DNA from: Pagrus major | Lineage: Eukaryota; Chordata; Actinopteri; Spariformes; Sparidae | Assembly: GCF_040436345.1 (NCBI RefSeq) | Contig: NC_133230.1 | Coordinates: 3,803,297 to 3,867,296, forward strand | DNA length: 64,000 bases | Reading direction: 5' to 3' | Shown: positions 38,431 to 50,954 of the stretch, one piece after another | Position numbering within the stretch: the first letter of the stretch is position 1 | How the letters are laid out: each line of letters begins with the position of its first letter | The notes under the pieces: model-generated | What the model was told of the DNA's origin: nothing | The model's database searches: none | The model's input: the letters and a program-made list of their open reading frames with translations, nothing else | Position numbers and translations under genes: made by a program

Positions 38431-40701
38431 ATGAACTCCATCGACCCTCAGTCCCATCACCAGCACCACCAGCACACCTCCCCCACCGTCGGCTCTCTCC
38501 CACCTAAAGGCGCCCAGGAGGCCCCGGACATGGCCGCTGTGTACTGCGACAACTTCAGCAGCATGTACCACCAGCAGAGCCTCCAGGGCGCGCAGAGACC
38601 CGCCGGCTACGGCCTCGGGGATTACGCATCGTCTCCAAACCCGTACCTGTGGCTCAACGGGCCGGGCGTCAACTCCTCCGCATCCTACCTGCACGGAAAC
38701 AACCCGGCGTCGTTCATCCCGCCCTCCTACGGCTCGCAGCGGCAGTTCATCACGAACTCACCTGGCTTTGGAGGGCCCGACCTGGGCTGGCTGTCCATCG
38801 CCAGCCAGGAGGAGCTGCTGAAGCTGGTGCGGCCGCCGTACTCCTACTCCGCGCTCATAGCCATGGCCATCCAGAACGCGCACGAGAAGAAGCTGACCCT
38901 GAGCCAGATTTATCAGTACGTGGCCGACAACTTCCCCTTTTATAAGAAGAGCAAAGCCGGCTGGCAGAACTCGATCCGGCACAACCTGTCTCTGAACGAC
39001 TGCTTCAAGAAAGTGCCGAGGGACGAGGACGATCCAGGTACCGTGAACGCACCAGAGAAACTTGTTATTACTATAAAACAATACATGTTCTGTTATAATG
39101 TTGCATTTAGGGGCAGTTTGTACTCACCTGGGGGGCTCAGTGAGGGGAAATAGGTGAGAAAGGTAAAAGGAAAATTCAAAGCAAAGTAATTATTATGATT
39201 TCACACCAAATGTATAGTTTTCACGCAGTTTAAATCAGCTTCTTTTTCTTGTTTTATCAACAAGAAGTTCCTAAATATGTTCTTTAAAAATGACTTAACA
39301 CTGATAAACACTCTGAAATATTTTAAAGCTAAAAGATATTAAAATATGACACAAAAAGACTGTAATAAAAAATAACACAAGTAGTGTAAAACATTAGAAA
39401 TAGATGTATTTGTTAAATAATTCCAAAGAAATTTTATATAATAAAATATTTTATTTTAGAAGGAATACATGAGAGTATTTTGTCTCTGTAATGTGCTCGA
39501 ACATGACTGGAACGTTGTTCTGGAGACGAGACTGACAGTGGGCTCAGAAAAGGTGTTTTTATTATTATTATTATCTCAGTGAACTGCAGAGATATCAGTA
39601 GTTCAGATGCTTAAAACTTAAAAGAAATATGAGATAAATAATAAACAATTAATTTGAAAATGTGAGATAGAAGTTGCTCTGTTACAAATTGCTAAAATTG
39701 CTAAAAGTTTTGGGGAAGAACTTAAAGAGAAAGATCTTTTTTTACTAAAAAAACAAACTCTTTGTTTTCCTGACTGAATAAACAAACTGGCCTTAAAGGA
39801 CAATTTCATCCTGTTTTACTTTGTTTATGTGTGGTGGACCCTGCCACCTTTCTAACTTCACAAAATGTTCTTGAGACCTTATTTTTCTCTGAGAACAGCT
39901 TGTTTATTCACTTATAGACCCAATAAATAATTCTACCTTATACCTTTAATATTATACACATTAAAGATCTGAGTCTGAAACTTTTCTCCAAAACTACAAA
40001 ATGCCCCTTTAAACCATATAACTTGAATATTTTGTAAAGTTTTATTCAACAAAACTGATATAAATGAAGTTATTGAATGTGTCTCATCTTCTGTTACAGG
40101 AAAAGGAAACTACTGGACGTTGGACCCAAACTGTGAGAAGATGTTCGACAATGGGAACTTCCGGAGGAAAAGGAAAAGGCGCTCAGATCCGAGCAGCGCT
40201 GGGGGAGTGGCAGCGGCGACGGCAGCAACGGCAGCGGCGGGATCCACAAAAGTGGAGGACGGCAGGCCGGCGGTGGCGTCCTCGCTGAAGCCTTCGGACA
40301 GTCCCCAGCTCCTGGGGCCGTCCTCGCCGGAGATGGAGGCGATGAACGACAACCACAAGAGCTCGTCCTCGCCGCCCGGACTGTCCTCGGCCACCCCTTG
40401 TTTTAACAACTTTTACAGCAGCATGTCGACGCTCAGCTCGGGGGCCCCCAGCCGGCAGGGCTCCCTGGGACTGGTGAACGAGCTCTCGAATAGGAACATT
40501 ACGGCCCTGAGCCCGTACCACCTCAACCACGGCGGGCAGGACACGGGGACGTCGGAGCACGGCGAGGGAGGGTTGCATTTCAACCGTGGAGTGTACTACA
40601 ACACGTTTGGCAGCGGGCAGAGCGGACAGTTCAACAGTCACTTCTACAACAGCTTCAGCGTCAACAGCTTGATTTATCCGAGGGAAGGGACAGAGCTATA
40701 G
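38431..40701 (+). CDS. foxi1: Forkhead box protein I1 (FoxI-class transcription factor)
   Basis: Exon 1 (38431-39037) and exon 2 (40100-40701) join across a 1,062-base GT-AG intron into 402 aa. The forkhead DNA-binding domain spans about 134-226: it opens with [15 protein letters not shown], has recognition helix [13 protein letters not shown] (178-190), and is split by the intron at DDPG|KGNYW, as in two-exon FOXI genes. A basic nuclear-localisation run RRKRKRR follows at 224-230. The N-terminus has a His/Gln-rich start, a YCDNFS motif and [10 protein letters not shown]; the C-terminus ends [10 protein letters not shown], close to the end of mammalian FOXI1. An Ala/Thr-rich run lies at about 236-248. 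The ATG chosen is the first in frame and lies just after the promoter. FoxI proteins act in the nucleus in otic and pharyngeal placode and ionocyte development. A foxi3-type paralogue cannot be excluded by eye. Confidence 0.93.
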
Positions 40702-41795
40702 GAGCCGATACGCTCCACCATGTTCGAGGGAGTCGCTGCTCCGGTGGTTTCCCTCCGAAAGAAAACACACGAAAACACACACACGTGCATTTCAGCAGAG
40801 AGGTCAGAGTTGGCAGGCTGGGTTGCAGCTTCTCTGCATCATGAACACTTCACTGGAGAGATTAGACGACTAGAGAGAGTATTGTAGGTAAACTTGATTC
40901 AACTTGACAAGCACTCAAACTGCCGGAGAGTCGAACAAAAAATGAGCACTTATCTTTTTACTCTTCTTTTTTTTTATCACTATATCAAAGCTACTTAATG
41001 CTAAACTATTCTTGCAAAGTAAGTCAACCACTGAACTCTTTTTTAAAGTCTTTTGTAATATTTCTCAACATCTATTTTTCTCATTCTTTTGGATAAAACC
41101 ACCCCGGTTAAGATGAAAATGTACGTTTGATATTTTTTTTGCCAAATCTAGCCTTCAGAGTGGCTAAATTCTTCTTCACAATCAAGTCAAATCTGCCAAA
41201 GTTGCCTTTATGAGACCGCCGTTACCTCAAAAAACGACAATCACATGAGATGAACATGCCCTGCTGCGAAGGGGTTTATATATATTTTTCCAAATGCAGT
41301 AACGATAATTGATTTTAATACCAATATGATCCGAGAACAGGGCTCGCCTTATTTTTTTATAATCCTCCTCCACGTTGACTGAAACCACAGCACTACGGCT
41401 CATGTAAATACATACGGACTTTAAAAAAAAAAATGTGTATTTTTGTAAATTATAAAAAGATAGTTTGTGACTATTTATGCTATTTATGCTAATAGGCATT
41501 GTTTTCTACTGTTTGTCTAGTTTGATTAAAAGCAGAAGTGAATGATATTAGCTTACAAAAAAACTGCGCCGAAAACAGTATCACTTAAAAAAAACCCAGA
41601 TGTCATAAATCTATATATATATTAAAAACTATATGCTATATCATGGTTTCTCTCAGGATTCAGTGTGACAATCATTGAATGGCTTTTGTATCTTTTATTG
41701 TCTTTTTTTTTTTTTTTTTATCTTTATACAGTACATACAGCTTCCAGGCAGTTTCAACTGTGACTATTAATAAATATCATGTGGTCTCGATTTGT
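40702..41795 (+). other. foxi1: 3'UTR of foxi1 with poly(A) signal
   Basis: AT-rich sequence with several T-runs and ATTTAT words. AATAAA at 41,769-41,774 is the best poly(A) signal, with T/GT-rich DNA just after it. An ATTAAA near 41,525 is a possible earlier site. Confidence 0.6.
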
Positions 41796-42999
41796 ATTGT
41801 CATGCATCATTTTCAAATAGGGCGTCAGTGTATTCAGGGGCTCATTATCATCTGAATGCATTACTTTAATCTCATATTTCATTACTTCTACTCCATTTCA
41901 GCTCAATGCAGCCTCTTAACCACTTGAATGGAAACAACAAAAGCCTGCATGAGTTAGCTGAGCTCCTTGCATTTCAGTTTTTGTAAACTTGATGACCTCC
42001 AGAAAGATGTTTTACAGTTTATTTTCACGTAATCTTTAGTTTCATTGCAACAGCTTTCTTTATTGCAAAGCCTGCCTGCACAGATTTTCTACTCAAGGCA
42101 CTTTTTTATAATCCCTCAATCTTCCTCTAACACCAATTTTTTACTTTTCATGCTGCTGATTAAGATCAAGTTCATGTCCAAGTAAAACAAAGTTAATCTC
42201 TTTTCCTTCCTGTCGGATCAGTCGTTAGTGTTGGGACAGTCTCGCTGCTGGAAAACGTGTAAAGACTCATTTACATTTTGTCTCGCTTTCTTTTCTCTCG
42301 CTGGGAAGTGGGAACGCTGCCCACTTAACTCTGGTCGAACCCTCCAAAAACTGCCTCATCTGTTACCGCTAAGGCTGCTGAATTGGAGCAGGTCAAAAGA
42401 GGAAGAGGAAGAAAAAAAAATATATTAGAGCTGCAAAACGTGTTGTGTTCATGATAATGATTTATTTTACAGGTCAGTAATTTCCCTTAGAAATTCCCCA
42501 GAAGTGTGTAGCTTTGTACAAATCACTTGGAAAATGGGGACATTGTTCCAATTATCTCCACGCTTCATTCATTGGAAATGCTTGCATAATCAAGGAGTCT
42601 TTACTTAGTGCAAAGGTGGTCAGGATACAGGAACAAATACATTCAATATAAATGGAGAATTGAGTAATGAATAGATATTTAGTGGGTTTAAAGGAGCTTT
42701 TCTTTCAAGGAAATTCCTATTTTCTCTACAATTAAGGCATCTGTGTTGCCCAGAGTTCGTTTTTTTTACGTTCCATTCACTGTTTAGGATTTTTTTGTGC
42801 AAGAGGAGATTAAAAAAATCCCAATTCTTCAATTTTTATTAAAAATATATGTAAATCAACAGATTAACTCCTCAAAAATGCTTCAAAACTTTTCCAAAAC
42901 ACTCAATCCGACATGTTATCCTCTATCACCTTTTCTAAAATTTTATCTGATGCACTCCGACGTGTCTTCCGGTGCCACAGCCAGAGACGAGCCGTGCTT
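41796..42999. other. Intergenic DNA, no gene seen
   Basis: Unique AT-rich sequence downstream of foxi1. No exon, RNA gene or clear repeat was found. Confidence 0.45.
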
Positions 43000-43013
43000 G
43001 GGGGGGGGGGGGG
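43000..43013. repeat. Poly-G run
   Basis: Fourteen consecutive G residues on the + strand. Its length is prone to sequencing error, and the three overlapping open frames across it are artefacts. Confidence 0.9.
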
Positions 43014-44639
43014 AGCTTCGGTCGTGGAATCAAGAGAAAGTTCAAGTTTTGGAGGCGAGCCAAGCCGCCTGCAAAGACACCGCCGTTTGACAGACGTCTT
43101 GATTCAGAAAACAGTGAAACAATGGAGGTATTGTCCTCGCTCCTTCACGCCGATCCCCACGTATCAATTAGGGACTCTCTGAACAGAGGTGAAGATATCC
43201 CCCTCAGACCGACGGGGTTTAAGCATCTCTTTTGTCTCCATTCTGCACCACTGTTTGCCCCAAATTGAGAGGAAGCCATCTTGCTTTGTTCCTGTGAAGA
43301 AATGACGCATCCAGAAACTCCCTCTGCAGATATTTGCCACCCATCGTGCAGATTAAGGACAATGATTTGATCATTTATTTAGTTTTCAAGAGTTACACCG
43401 TGAAATTGATATGATAGTTCCATCTTTTGCAGCCCCTCAGTGGGGCTACGTGAAGTGATAAAAAGATATTTTGACAGATATTGTGGTTGTGTTATGATTC
43501 AAGATTAGTGGGAAAGGATCACTTTTGCATCACAGCGTTATTTTGACTGAACCAAGCTGTTAAAGTCACGATGATGTTCAAGTTCAAACTTAATTACAAA
43601 CAGACAGGACAAGAAAAACACAATGAAAGATGATGGTTTAAAAGAGGGACAAAAAAAGTATATAAGTGTCTGACAAAGAGACAACTGTGCCAATGTCTCC
43701 ACAACTCGGACTTAAAACAGCTCAGAAAGTATTGACTTCTGCAGCCACACACATTTCACTTGCACTCTTCCATCTTTTGTCTTATTCTGGAAATATTCTC
43801 AAGGCATCATTATAAACTACTTGAAGTTCCTGTAAACTAGATTGTTCAGTATAAAGTGTTGTACAATATGCTCTCAACACAGACGTCTGTACAGATACTA
43901 GCATGAGAGCCTGTTTGCTTGTGCACACATCTTGCAGCATTTCCTATGAATATCGTTATCATCTGTCATTTGACGTGTCTCCAGCATCCCCAGTTTAGTC
44001 CCCATCACTTTTTAAGGGCATAATTTCTTAAAGATGCTCTGAAAAATAGCTTTACGTTCACTCACAAATGAGAACTGATGCTCTGCTCTCCATCAGAACC
44101 TGCAGCCGACACTGGCTGCTGTGTGAAGTATGACAGGATTTTAAGAGGACTTTTACAGGATTTTAACAGTCTGCAACATGTGCAGGAAAAGTGTTATTGC
44201 TTATTGGATCAGCATACTGTATACTTTAATATCCGCATGAGTAATATTTCGTATCATACCGTAATTATCTACTTTGATTACATATGATCTCGTCATTACA
44301 TTGCCTTAAACTTTGATTATGATTTGTGACGTGGTTTCTTACATCTGAGGAACAAGATTTGTAGGTCAGGACGTCTCTGCAGCACCACAATATTTCATTT
44401 TGTCATATTCTACCTTTAATTAAAGAGTTGCAGCTTCCATGATTTGGATATGCACTTGGCTATATTGCAATATCAATAATATTTGGATTAATTGTGCTGC
44501 CCGAGCCCTCAGTGAATTTATTAAAAATTATGGGAATAAGTGCAGAAAGCGCCCTCGTTTCTAAATATAGTTAAAAACATAATTGTCATTTGATACTGAT
44601 AAAACATTGTTGAAAGTATTTCACCTCGTGGCCCATGTT
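43014..44639. other. Intergenic DNA, no gene seen
   Basis: Mostly AT-rich unique sequence. No feature was supported. Confidence 0.45.
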
Positions 44640-45320
44640 TAATTAATCAGACTCTGACTTACTAATTAAGACCAATGAATTCAGCTCCTAATGAGCACAA
44701 CTTCCTCGCCAAGACTCATTCTGTCGTGATCTAATGTGCGGAAACTCACAATGCGGGCGAGTTGACATTTATTTTACCATTTTGTTCGTCTTAAATATGA
44801 GTTTCTTTCTCATCAGCGAGGCACCGACGCCAACAATGACTCCTGAACGACAGTCCGGTGACCCGGATCCGACTGTAAAGGTCGAACTCGGCTGTTTGAA
44901 TCGCACAGGCGCTCCAGAACTTTTCCACTCTGGCAGACAGCACCAGCGCTGTCTGCTGAATGAAGACCCCCGCTGCCAAGTGTGAGCTTCTCAATTAGAG
45001 GGGATCCACTGACCCAGGCTCTGTTTGATCACCTCCTTTTGCGCCTGGAACACCAGGCACCCCGTCCTAATTTGGCACCCGGGCGGCTCTATCGGGTGAC
45101 ATTTGAAAAGCGCCATTGTTGTTCCGGCTGGGAAGCGGGTTGAACACGGGACCGTGGGTGCTATTTCGATGGGTGACTGTACCGTAGGTTCATGTCCTTA
45201 AACGACCCCACAGGACCCCCTCACCCAAATTGTTCCCCTGATAATAGCCAGGGAACAGGTGACGCCTCGCTAATGAGAAACATCTTAGAGGGAGCACAGA
45301 AAGCAACTGTTTGGTCTTGT
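44640..45320. promoter_or_regulatory. Candidate conserved non-coding (enhancer-like) block
   Basis: About 680 bases of non-repetitive sequence start with clustered homeodomain words (TTAATTAATC, CTAATTAAG, CTAATGAG at about 44,640-44,700). They continue with CpG-bearing DNA holding a SOX-like CCATTGTTG (near 45,113) and CTAATTTGGCAC (near 45,067). It lies about 4 kb downstream of foxi1, so it could serve that gene. Judged on appearance only. Confidence 0.35.
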
Positions 45321-46469
45321 CAGCATGTTTTAGGTGAAGGGCTGGAGATCAACTTCATCAAGGAGGTCTGACTGTGATGCTAAATAAGGACAGCAGAGTG
45401 ACGTGTCAGACGAGCGGCTCATTTCAGGACACGGGCGTCAGTCAAACTACGACACACTCAGTTTTCATCAAAGTAGGAAATGTTTTCTTATTAAGAGATT
45501 ATTACACGCAGACATCCTGGACAAGAACTTTGGGAATTATTAATTAAAATGAAAAAAATGTGATCACATACGACCTGGGCAAACTTTACATCAAGGTGGT
45601 TCCATACAGGCCAAAGGTAACCGGCTGAACTTCAGCTCGATGACTTCAATTTGCAAAACAGCACTCTAATGATCTCCTCAACAGTCCAGCCTGTGCTATT
45701 TTATAAAACCATACCAAAAGAATTAAAAGATTTAACATCCGTAATGGAGAAAAACTCTCTGAGCTTCTCTGTTAACTTTTGCTTCGTTACATCCTGTCGG
45801 TGGAAATGACCCTGACTGACTCTCAGGTGTCTCGGTGGGATGCTCTTGTGTGCTGCAGCCTCAGTGTCTGACATGAATTAAACTACAGGCCCCCGTCTGA
45901 TCAAAAACTATTACTATTACTGGAAGTATATTCACTCTTCCACAAGGGTCCACCTTGAGAACCACCGCTTTAGACGGCGAGATCTGCATGAATCAAAAGC
46001 CATTTATATCATTTTAAAATCATCATGCAGTGTTCATGATTTCATTCCAGTTGATTATCCAGCTGTGTATTTTCTTTATACAGTCATATCTTTGGAATAA
46101 AGCAAAAATGCCATTAAACAAGTTTTAAATACCTGAACAGCATTTAAAGGAGTATTTTAACTTTACTAATTATACTTTTCAAGATGTGATCACTCCTTAC
46201 CTCATACAAGTCTCGTCTGGCATCTGTCAGGCCGTCATTGTAAATAAAAAATGTTCTGAATGTCTTTATGACTTAATGTTTATTTTGCCGGATAAAATAA
46301 AGGTTTAGTTAGTTAAAAATACATTTATAAAAATGTTGTAAACCTGCGCAATATCCAAAATCAGTGAGGGGGACACATGAACTTCATTAGTGGTGGATCA
46401 TTGACTAAAAAGTAACTAGTGATGGTGCAATAGTGTTATCAGCAATGCAATTTAAGAATCATAAGGTCT
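45321..46469. other. Intergenic DNA, no gene seen
   Basis: AT-rich sequence with no supportable gene or repeat. Confidence 0.45.
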
Positions 46470-46835
46470 GAAAAGTACAGATTCAAAAAGAAATGCAAAA
46501 AAATGTCTCCTGAGTTGAATACTGTTACATATTTCTCTTGTAGTTGGTCCGGATGGAGCTCATTTGAACTGTTTTATATACTGTTGGGTAATTGTATGAT
46601 TAAACTACACAACTGATTAAACTTTAATCTGCAACAATGCATCATATTTTATCAGCTCATCATATTTTTTGTTTTCAAAAACTTAGTACCCTTAACTAGT
46701 TAGTATAGCTGTGAAACAAATGAAAAGTACAATGTTACTCACTAAAGATTAGTGGAGGGGTAAAAGTATTTAAAAGTATTTTTAAATGTGTTATTCAGGC
46801 ACAATATTTCAGTAAATGTACTTAGTTACACTCTG
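46470..46835. repeat. Probable dispersed-repeat remnant
   Basis: Wording such as ggggtaaaagtatttaaaag and cagtaaatgtacttagttac resembles the end of the same common teleost repeat seen at 35.3-35.9 kb. It is diverged, without clear edges. Confidence 0.35.
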
Positions 46836-46989
46836 ACTGGTCTAAAAACTTGTTGCACATATATCTTCAATCTGAAAACAAATATGAAACCTGGAAGAGA
46901 TCATGTAACTAAAAGACGTTGGTTTGTTAGTTAATGCACCAGCCTCTGTTAGATGTGCATTGACTGTTAAAACAAAAGAAAACAGTAAA

Positions 46990-47128
46990 GAAGCGGAGGA
47001 ATGAGAGTGGGTGGGTTGGGGGGCTGTGTAGGAAAACATCTTGATGGGTTGTGTCCGGGAAGAAGGAGGTGGTTGAGGTGGTGGGGTGGTGGATGGGGAG
47101 GGTCGATCGCGGGGTTGGCTTGGGGGGG
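46990..47128 (+). other. G-run cluster with quadruplex potential
   Basis: Runs of three or more G recur on the + strand. At 47,083-47,114 four runs (GGGG, GGGG, GGG, GGGG) are separated by short loops, and a G7 run follows at 47,122-47,128. This meets loose G-quadruplex patterns. No function is shown. Confidence 0.5.
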
Positions 47129-47149
47129 TCCTGAGTATGATTTGATCCT

Positions 47150-47500
47150 GGAAGGCTCAATTAAGTGGTTCGTTTACCCCTCGTGTGGAGCTGGTGAATT
47201 GGAGCCAGGTCAGCTCCGGGTTGAGGTGTTGTTCATTATTTTTCCGCCTGTCGGATCCCATGAGCGGCCGCTGGAGACGGTGGCTGCTCGGCGGCCGAGG
47301 AGCAAAGGGCCTGCCGGTGGGGTACGTCAAACACACTCAAAGCCTCTCCCCTTGCCTGGGGGATTATGATCAACAAAGCATGTCCCACACCTGCACCGGC
47401 CAGCACAATGGAAACTCCGCGGGCCAATGGAGACGCAGGGAGAGACCAGTTATTAGAGTCCCCCCACCAATGAAATGGATTACATTAACCCCTTCTGTTG
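47150..47500. promoter_or_regulatory. Candidate conserved non-coding block
   Basis: A CpG-bearing, repeat-free segment with CTCAATTAAGTGG (a NKX-like word), GATCAACAAAGC (SOX/TCF-like), two CCAAT words (GGCCAATGG, ACCAATGAA) and CACACCTGC (an E-box). Composition and motif mix are enhancer-like. The overlapping + strand open frames have no domain. Confidence 0.3.
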
Positions 47501-48116
47501 TTGTTCCTCCCGGAGCTTAAACATCGAACTGACAGACTCCACATCCCATTGAGAAAAAATCCCACTAACACTTTGTTACAACGGCTTTATTCCGGTTTAT
47601 CCACCAATGGGGAAGTATTGTGTCTCCACTGTTACACTGTGTGATGACTTGCTGAAACCGGCTGGTTTTACTAACATTACTTATTGTTGACTGTACAAAG
47701 TACTAAAGCAAGTTAGAGAGAACAGAGTAAAGACCTGACTTTAGCTGTGATAAACAGAAAGAAAAGAAAGAGGAACACAGTAAAGACAACACAAAACTAA
47801 GCTAGGAAGCAGCTTTAGTTTGAGGACGACCGCTCAGTTTATAATTAAGTGTCTTAGGAGACGGTTGACAACATGTCCATGGACCGACAAGGTGTTCTCA
47901 GTGTGTGAGGGTGGAGTAATTCAATAAATGAGTCAGGTGTCCCAACACAGAGGGCTCAAAGTGTAATGACTCAAAAAAAGCCCAATATGAAACACTCTTT
48001 GTAGACCTGAAAAGTGGCTGTAAACTTTTTACTTTGTGTCTTTACGGAAGCAGTGGTCACCTAAAGTTCACTTCAGTTGCTATTGTGGCAAGTTTTTATC
48101 AGATAAGTATTCTTTT
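47501..48116. other. Intergenic DNA, no gene seen
   Basis: AT-rich sequence without supportable features. Confidence 0.45.
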
Positions 48117-48205
48117 GGGGCATTTTATGCCTTTAATGGATAGTCAACAGTGTAGAGATGACAGGAAATGAGAGGAGAGAGAGTGGGAATGACACTGACG
48201 CCCAA
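48117..48205 (+). repeat. Probable fish dispersed-repeat fragment
   Basis: The order ttttatgcctttaatggata, gacaggaaatgag, gagagagtgggaatgaca matches a repeat widespread in teleosts whose full copies continue into a tRNA-like part. Here only the first part is recognisable. Confidence 0.4.
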
Positions 48206-48774
48206 CACATCAGATCCAGCTGCCTGGTCAGTAGCTGTAAGCTTCAAAGTTTGACGCCATAGGTACTCATGCTGTGTCACTTCTTGAAGTGCCACCATAG
48301 TGCAGAAGTATGAAGAGCGAGAAACTCCGAGTCAGACCGAAGCTGGGGTGGTTGGATGGGTTTATTCATGGGACTTTCCCTCCGCAGACCAGGTAGTTTA
48401 TGTAAAGTAAGTAAATAAAGTAAGATCTTTTCCCAACCGTAACCAAGTAGTTCTGTATTGTTACTTGACCACAGAACCTTTATTTTGAAAGTCTAACTAG
48501 TCATTGCAAATAACACATTAGTACTAACTTGCCAGTGAAGCCTTCACATGCAGAGCTGATGCAAGAGGGGTAGGTAAACTGTTATAGTTTATAGCTCAAG
48601 GCCACTGAACAAGCTGCGAAAGCGTGTTGGTGGGTCATGGTAAGAAACCGGGACACCTCAGTGACAAGTTGTTATGCTGGAAAACAGTATCAACAGCTGC
48701 ATCGTACTCGGCATGAAACTTGTTTCGATACAATTATGCCGAGCTACAAATTTCAGATCCGTGGAATAACTTAT
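48206..48774. other. Intergenic DNA, no gene seen
   Basis: Unique-looking sequence. No feature was supported. Confidence 0.4.
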
Positions 48775-49075
48775 TTAAAGTCCCCTCCAGTCCAAAATGT
48801 GTTTTTTCTTCTTCTTCCTACAGTCGAATGTTTGAGCTTCACTGTTTAGAGTTTGACACTAGAAAGCTGTTTTTACATTCAACGCTCAAAGAGTGTAATT
48901 TCTCGGTGGTCACTGGAAATCTGGTTTGAAGAGGCGGGGCCTACGAGCACAATTTGTGACATCACAAATAGTTTGAAAAGCCAATCCTGGTCCAACATTC
49001 AGCAAATACAAGTGTAATGTGGAAACTTGAAGCCTGAGAATAGACCATTTTTAATGATTTTTGATAAAAGACTAG
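48775..49075. repeat. Probable dispersed-repeat copy
   Basis: It starts with TTTAAAGTCCCCTCCAGTCC, a TIR-like edge. The interior (gaggcggggcctacgagcac, ttgtgacatcacaaatagtt) resembles a common teleost non-autonomous element. No matching right edge is visible, so the copy looks truncated. Confidence 0.45.
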
Positions 49076-49779
49076 CTGCCATTTTAAGGGTTTTAACGTG
49101 GTAATTATACTTTTTCAGTTAGTGTTTTTATATTTAAGTAATGCAGGTGCTGAGAGTATCTTTAACAAACATCTCGAGTCACATAATCACTGATGTCGAG
49201 AATGCAGCCGTTTAGACATCTTGAATTTTAATGGCTCACAAGGCAACATGTTATATAGGATCTGGTTAATCGGAGAAATTATCAGCGATCACATTATTCT
49301 TTTTTTCTTTACAATAATTAATTATAGCAGCATGTCACAAGAAGTTAAGAGCTGGGAAAATTAGAGGCAAGCGGCTCTGTCAGTCCCAATCAGATGGAGT
49401 TATGTGACTAAATGCCAGAATATACAAATGTTCTGATGCTGGTGCTCCAGCAAATCTCTTCAGAAATGTACGATATGCTTTTAAAATGAGCTCAACACTA
49501 AAATATCACACCGTGGCGCGTTATCACACTGTAATCTGCTCTGAGTAAGAGCATCATCTGATCACATCAGCTTAAACCTAAACGTCATTAACCGTACAGC
49601 CGTACTGTATATATCGCACTGTATTGATGTAAACAAGAATACTATTCTTTCATATTCTCCATGTCCCGTTTCTCAGACTGTATCAACAAGTAAACAGCGT
49701 TGTTTACCCATAACTGTGCAGCGGTAACGTAGCCTGCGAGTGTGTTTGGGGTTTGTTTCAGATGTGTTTTGGAACAACA
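49076..49779. other. Intergenic DNA, no gene seen
   Basis: AT-rich unique sequence. No feature was supported. Confidence 0.45.
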
Positions 49780-50165
49780 GAGCAGGAGGATACTCAAATA
49801 TTTTCGACGGAGGAGGGTGTCTGTCCCCAGGGAACCCGTCATGGGCGAATTAGACCGAAGCTCAGAGGAATGCACGTTGCTGCCCTCGTCCTCACCCCCC
49901 ATCCCCTCCACACACACACACACACTCCCTTCCTCCCCTCTTTTCTCCTTTAATTGGGCCCGTTCTCTGGCACCTCTCCAGATCACACTGTCACTTTACA
50001 CTGCGTAATAAGCTATTAGCCCCGGCCGGACCGGGCTCCGCCGCCACCCCACGCTAATCGACATGGACATGGTCATTGTGTGGGACTGGGACTCAGGACA
50101 GCACAGTCCGGCTATTGTTATTGCCCGGACCTCGGAGCCCCGGACGCCCATGCCCTGGCTCGCTG
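49780..50165. promoter_or_regulatory. Candidate conserved non-coding block
   Basis: GC-richer, CpG-bearing DNA with GCGAATTAGACC, TTTAATTGGGCCC, GCTAATCGACATGG and GGCTATTGTTATTG words (homeodomain and SOX types). A short CA run (49,909-49,925) interrupts it. Enhancer-like by appearance only. Confidence 0.3.
49909..49925. repeat. Short (CA)n run
   Basis: About eight CA units. Confidence 0.85.
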
Positions 50166-50954
50166 AGGGGTTTTGGGGGGTGGAGGACGGAGCGGGGGTA
50201 AACAGAGGGGGAGATCAAGGAGAGGTGAACTCTCTCTCACTGCCCCCTAGGAAACAACAAAACAAACTGTAACACCTTTGGTTCAGTTATCTTGCTTTGG
50301 CAAAAATATGACTTTGTGCCATGTCCCAAAACAATGGAGCACCTGTTAGAAAATCGGACCCCCCGTCAGCTGAAACTACAGCAGCAATTAACAACGCAGC
50401 TCATCTCCGACGTACATTATCGGCTCAGTTATTTCCTCATTTTTTGTGCAGCTTGCTCACATTTTTCAAACAGTTTTCTGTTATTTGAGATCACCGGGAA
50501 GACTCCTGCAGGTAAACAGTACAGTTTCTTATTGTAGGGTTAAGAAATATTTGATCTCAGAAAGCATACCGACATGACATATAACGTGGAAAACCGAATT
50601 TGGCACATCCAATACTGGGTGGAGTAAAAACCACGATAACGACAGTCATGCTAGTATCAAATATCAGGTGAAAGTGAGGCTAACTACTGAATTGCGCAAA
50701 AAGAAATAAAAGAAGAATGCACATTTTGCTTCAACTGGTTTCGTGCATAAAAAAAAAATTGGCTACACAAAGAATTGATTCATCAGAAGACAGCAGTGGA
50801 TGTGTCACACATGGGTGTGATGAACAGAACAGAAGAAGTAGAAAACAAGAAAGGAAACAAACCAGTTGTCTGTCAATCACCAAAAAACCTTTAGCTGAAT
50901 GGTTAAATGCTCACAGAGTAAACGTTAACATGCTATTCTTCTGCAGGTATGAAG
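50166..50954. other. Intergenic DNA, no gene seen
   Basis: No supportable gene, RNA or repeat. Confidence 0.45.

Noticed and set aside
38314-39081. Minus- and alternate-frame open stretches over foxi1 exon 1
   Set aside because: They are shadows of the real forkhead reading frame.
40183-40641. 152-codon frame on the minus strand inside foxi1 exon 2
   Set aside because: It is an antisense shadow of GC-rich coding DNA: Arg/Val-rich, no domain.
42797-43268. Three overlapping open frames around the poly-G run
   Set aside because: Mutually overlapping frames without domains. The poly-G run makes frame calls unreliable.
47001-47520. Open frames of 111-122 codons on the + strand
   Set aside because: Gly/Trp/Arg-rich composition from G-rich DNA, two frames overlapping, no family likeness. 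Better read as non-coding.
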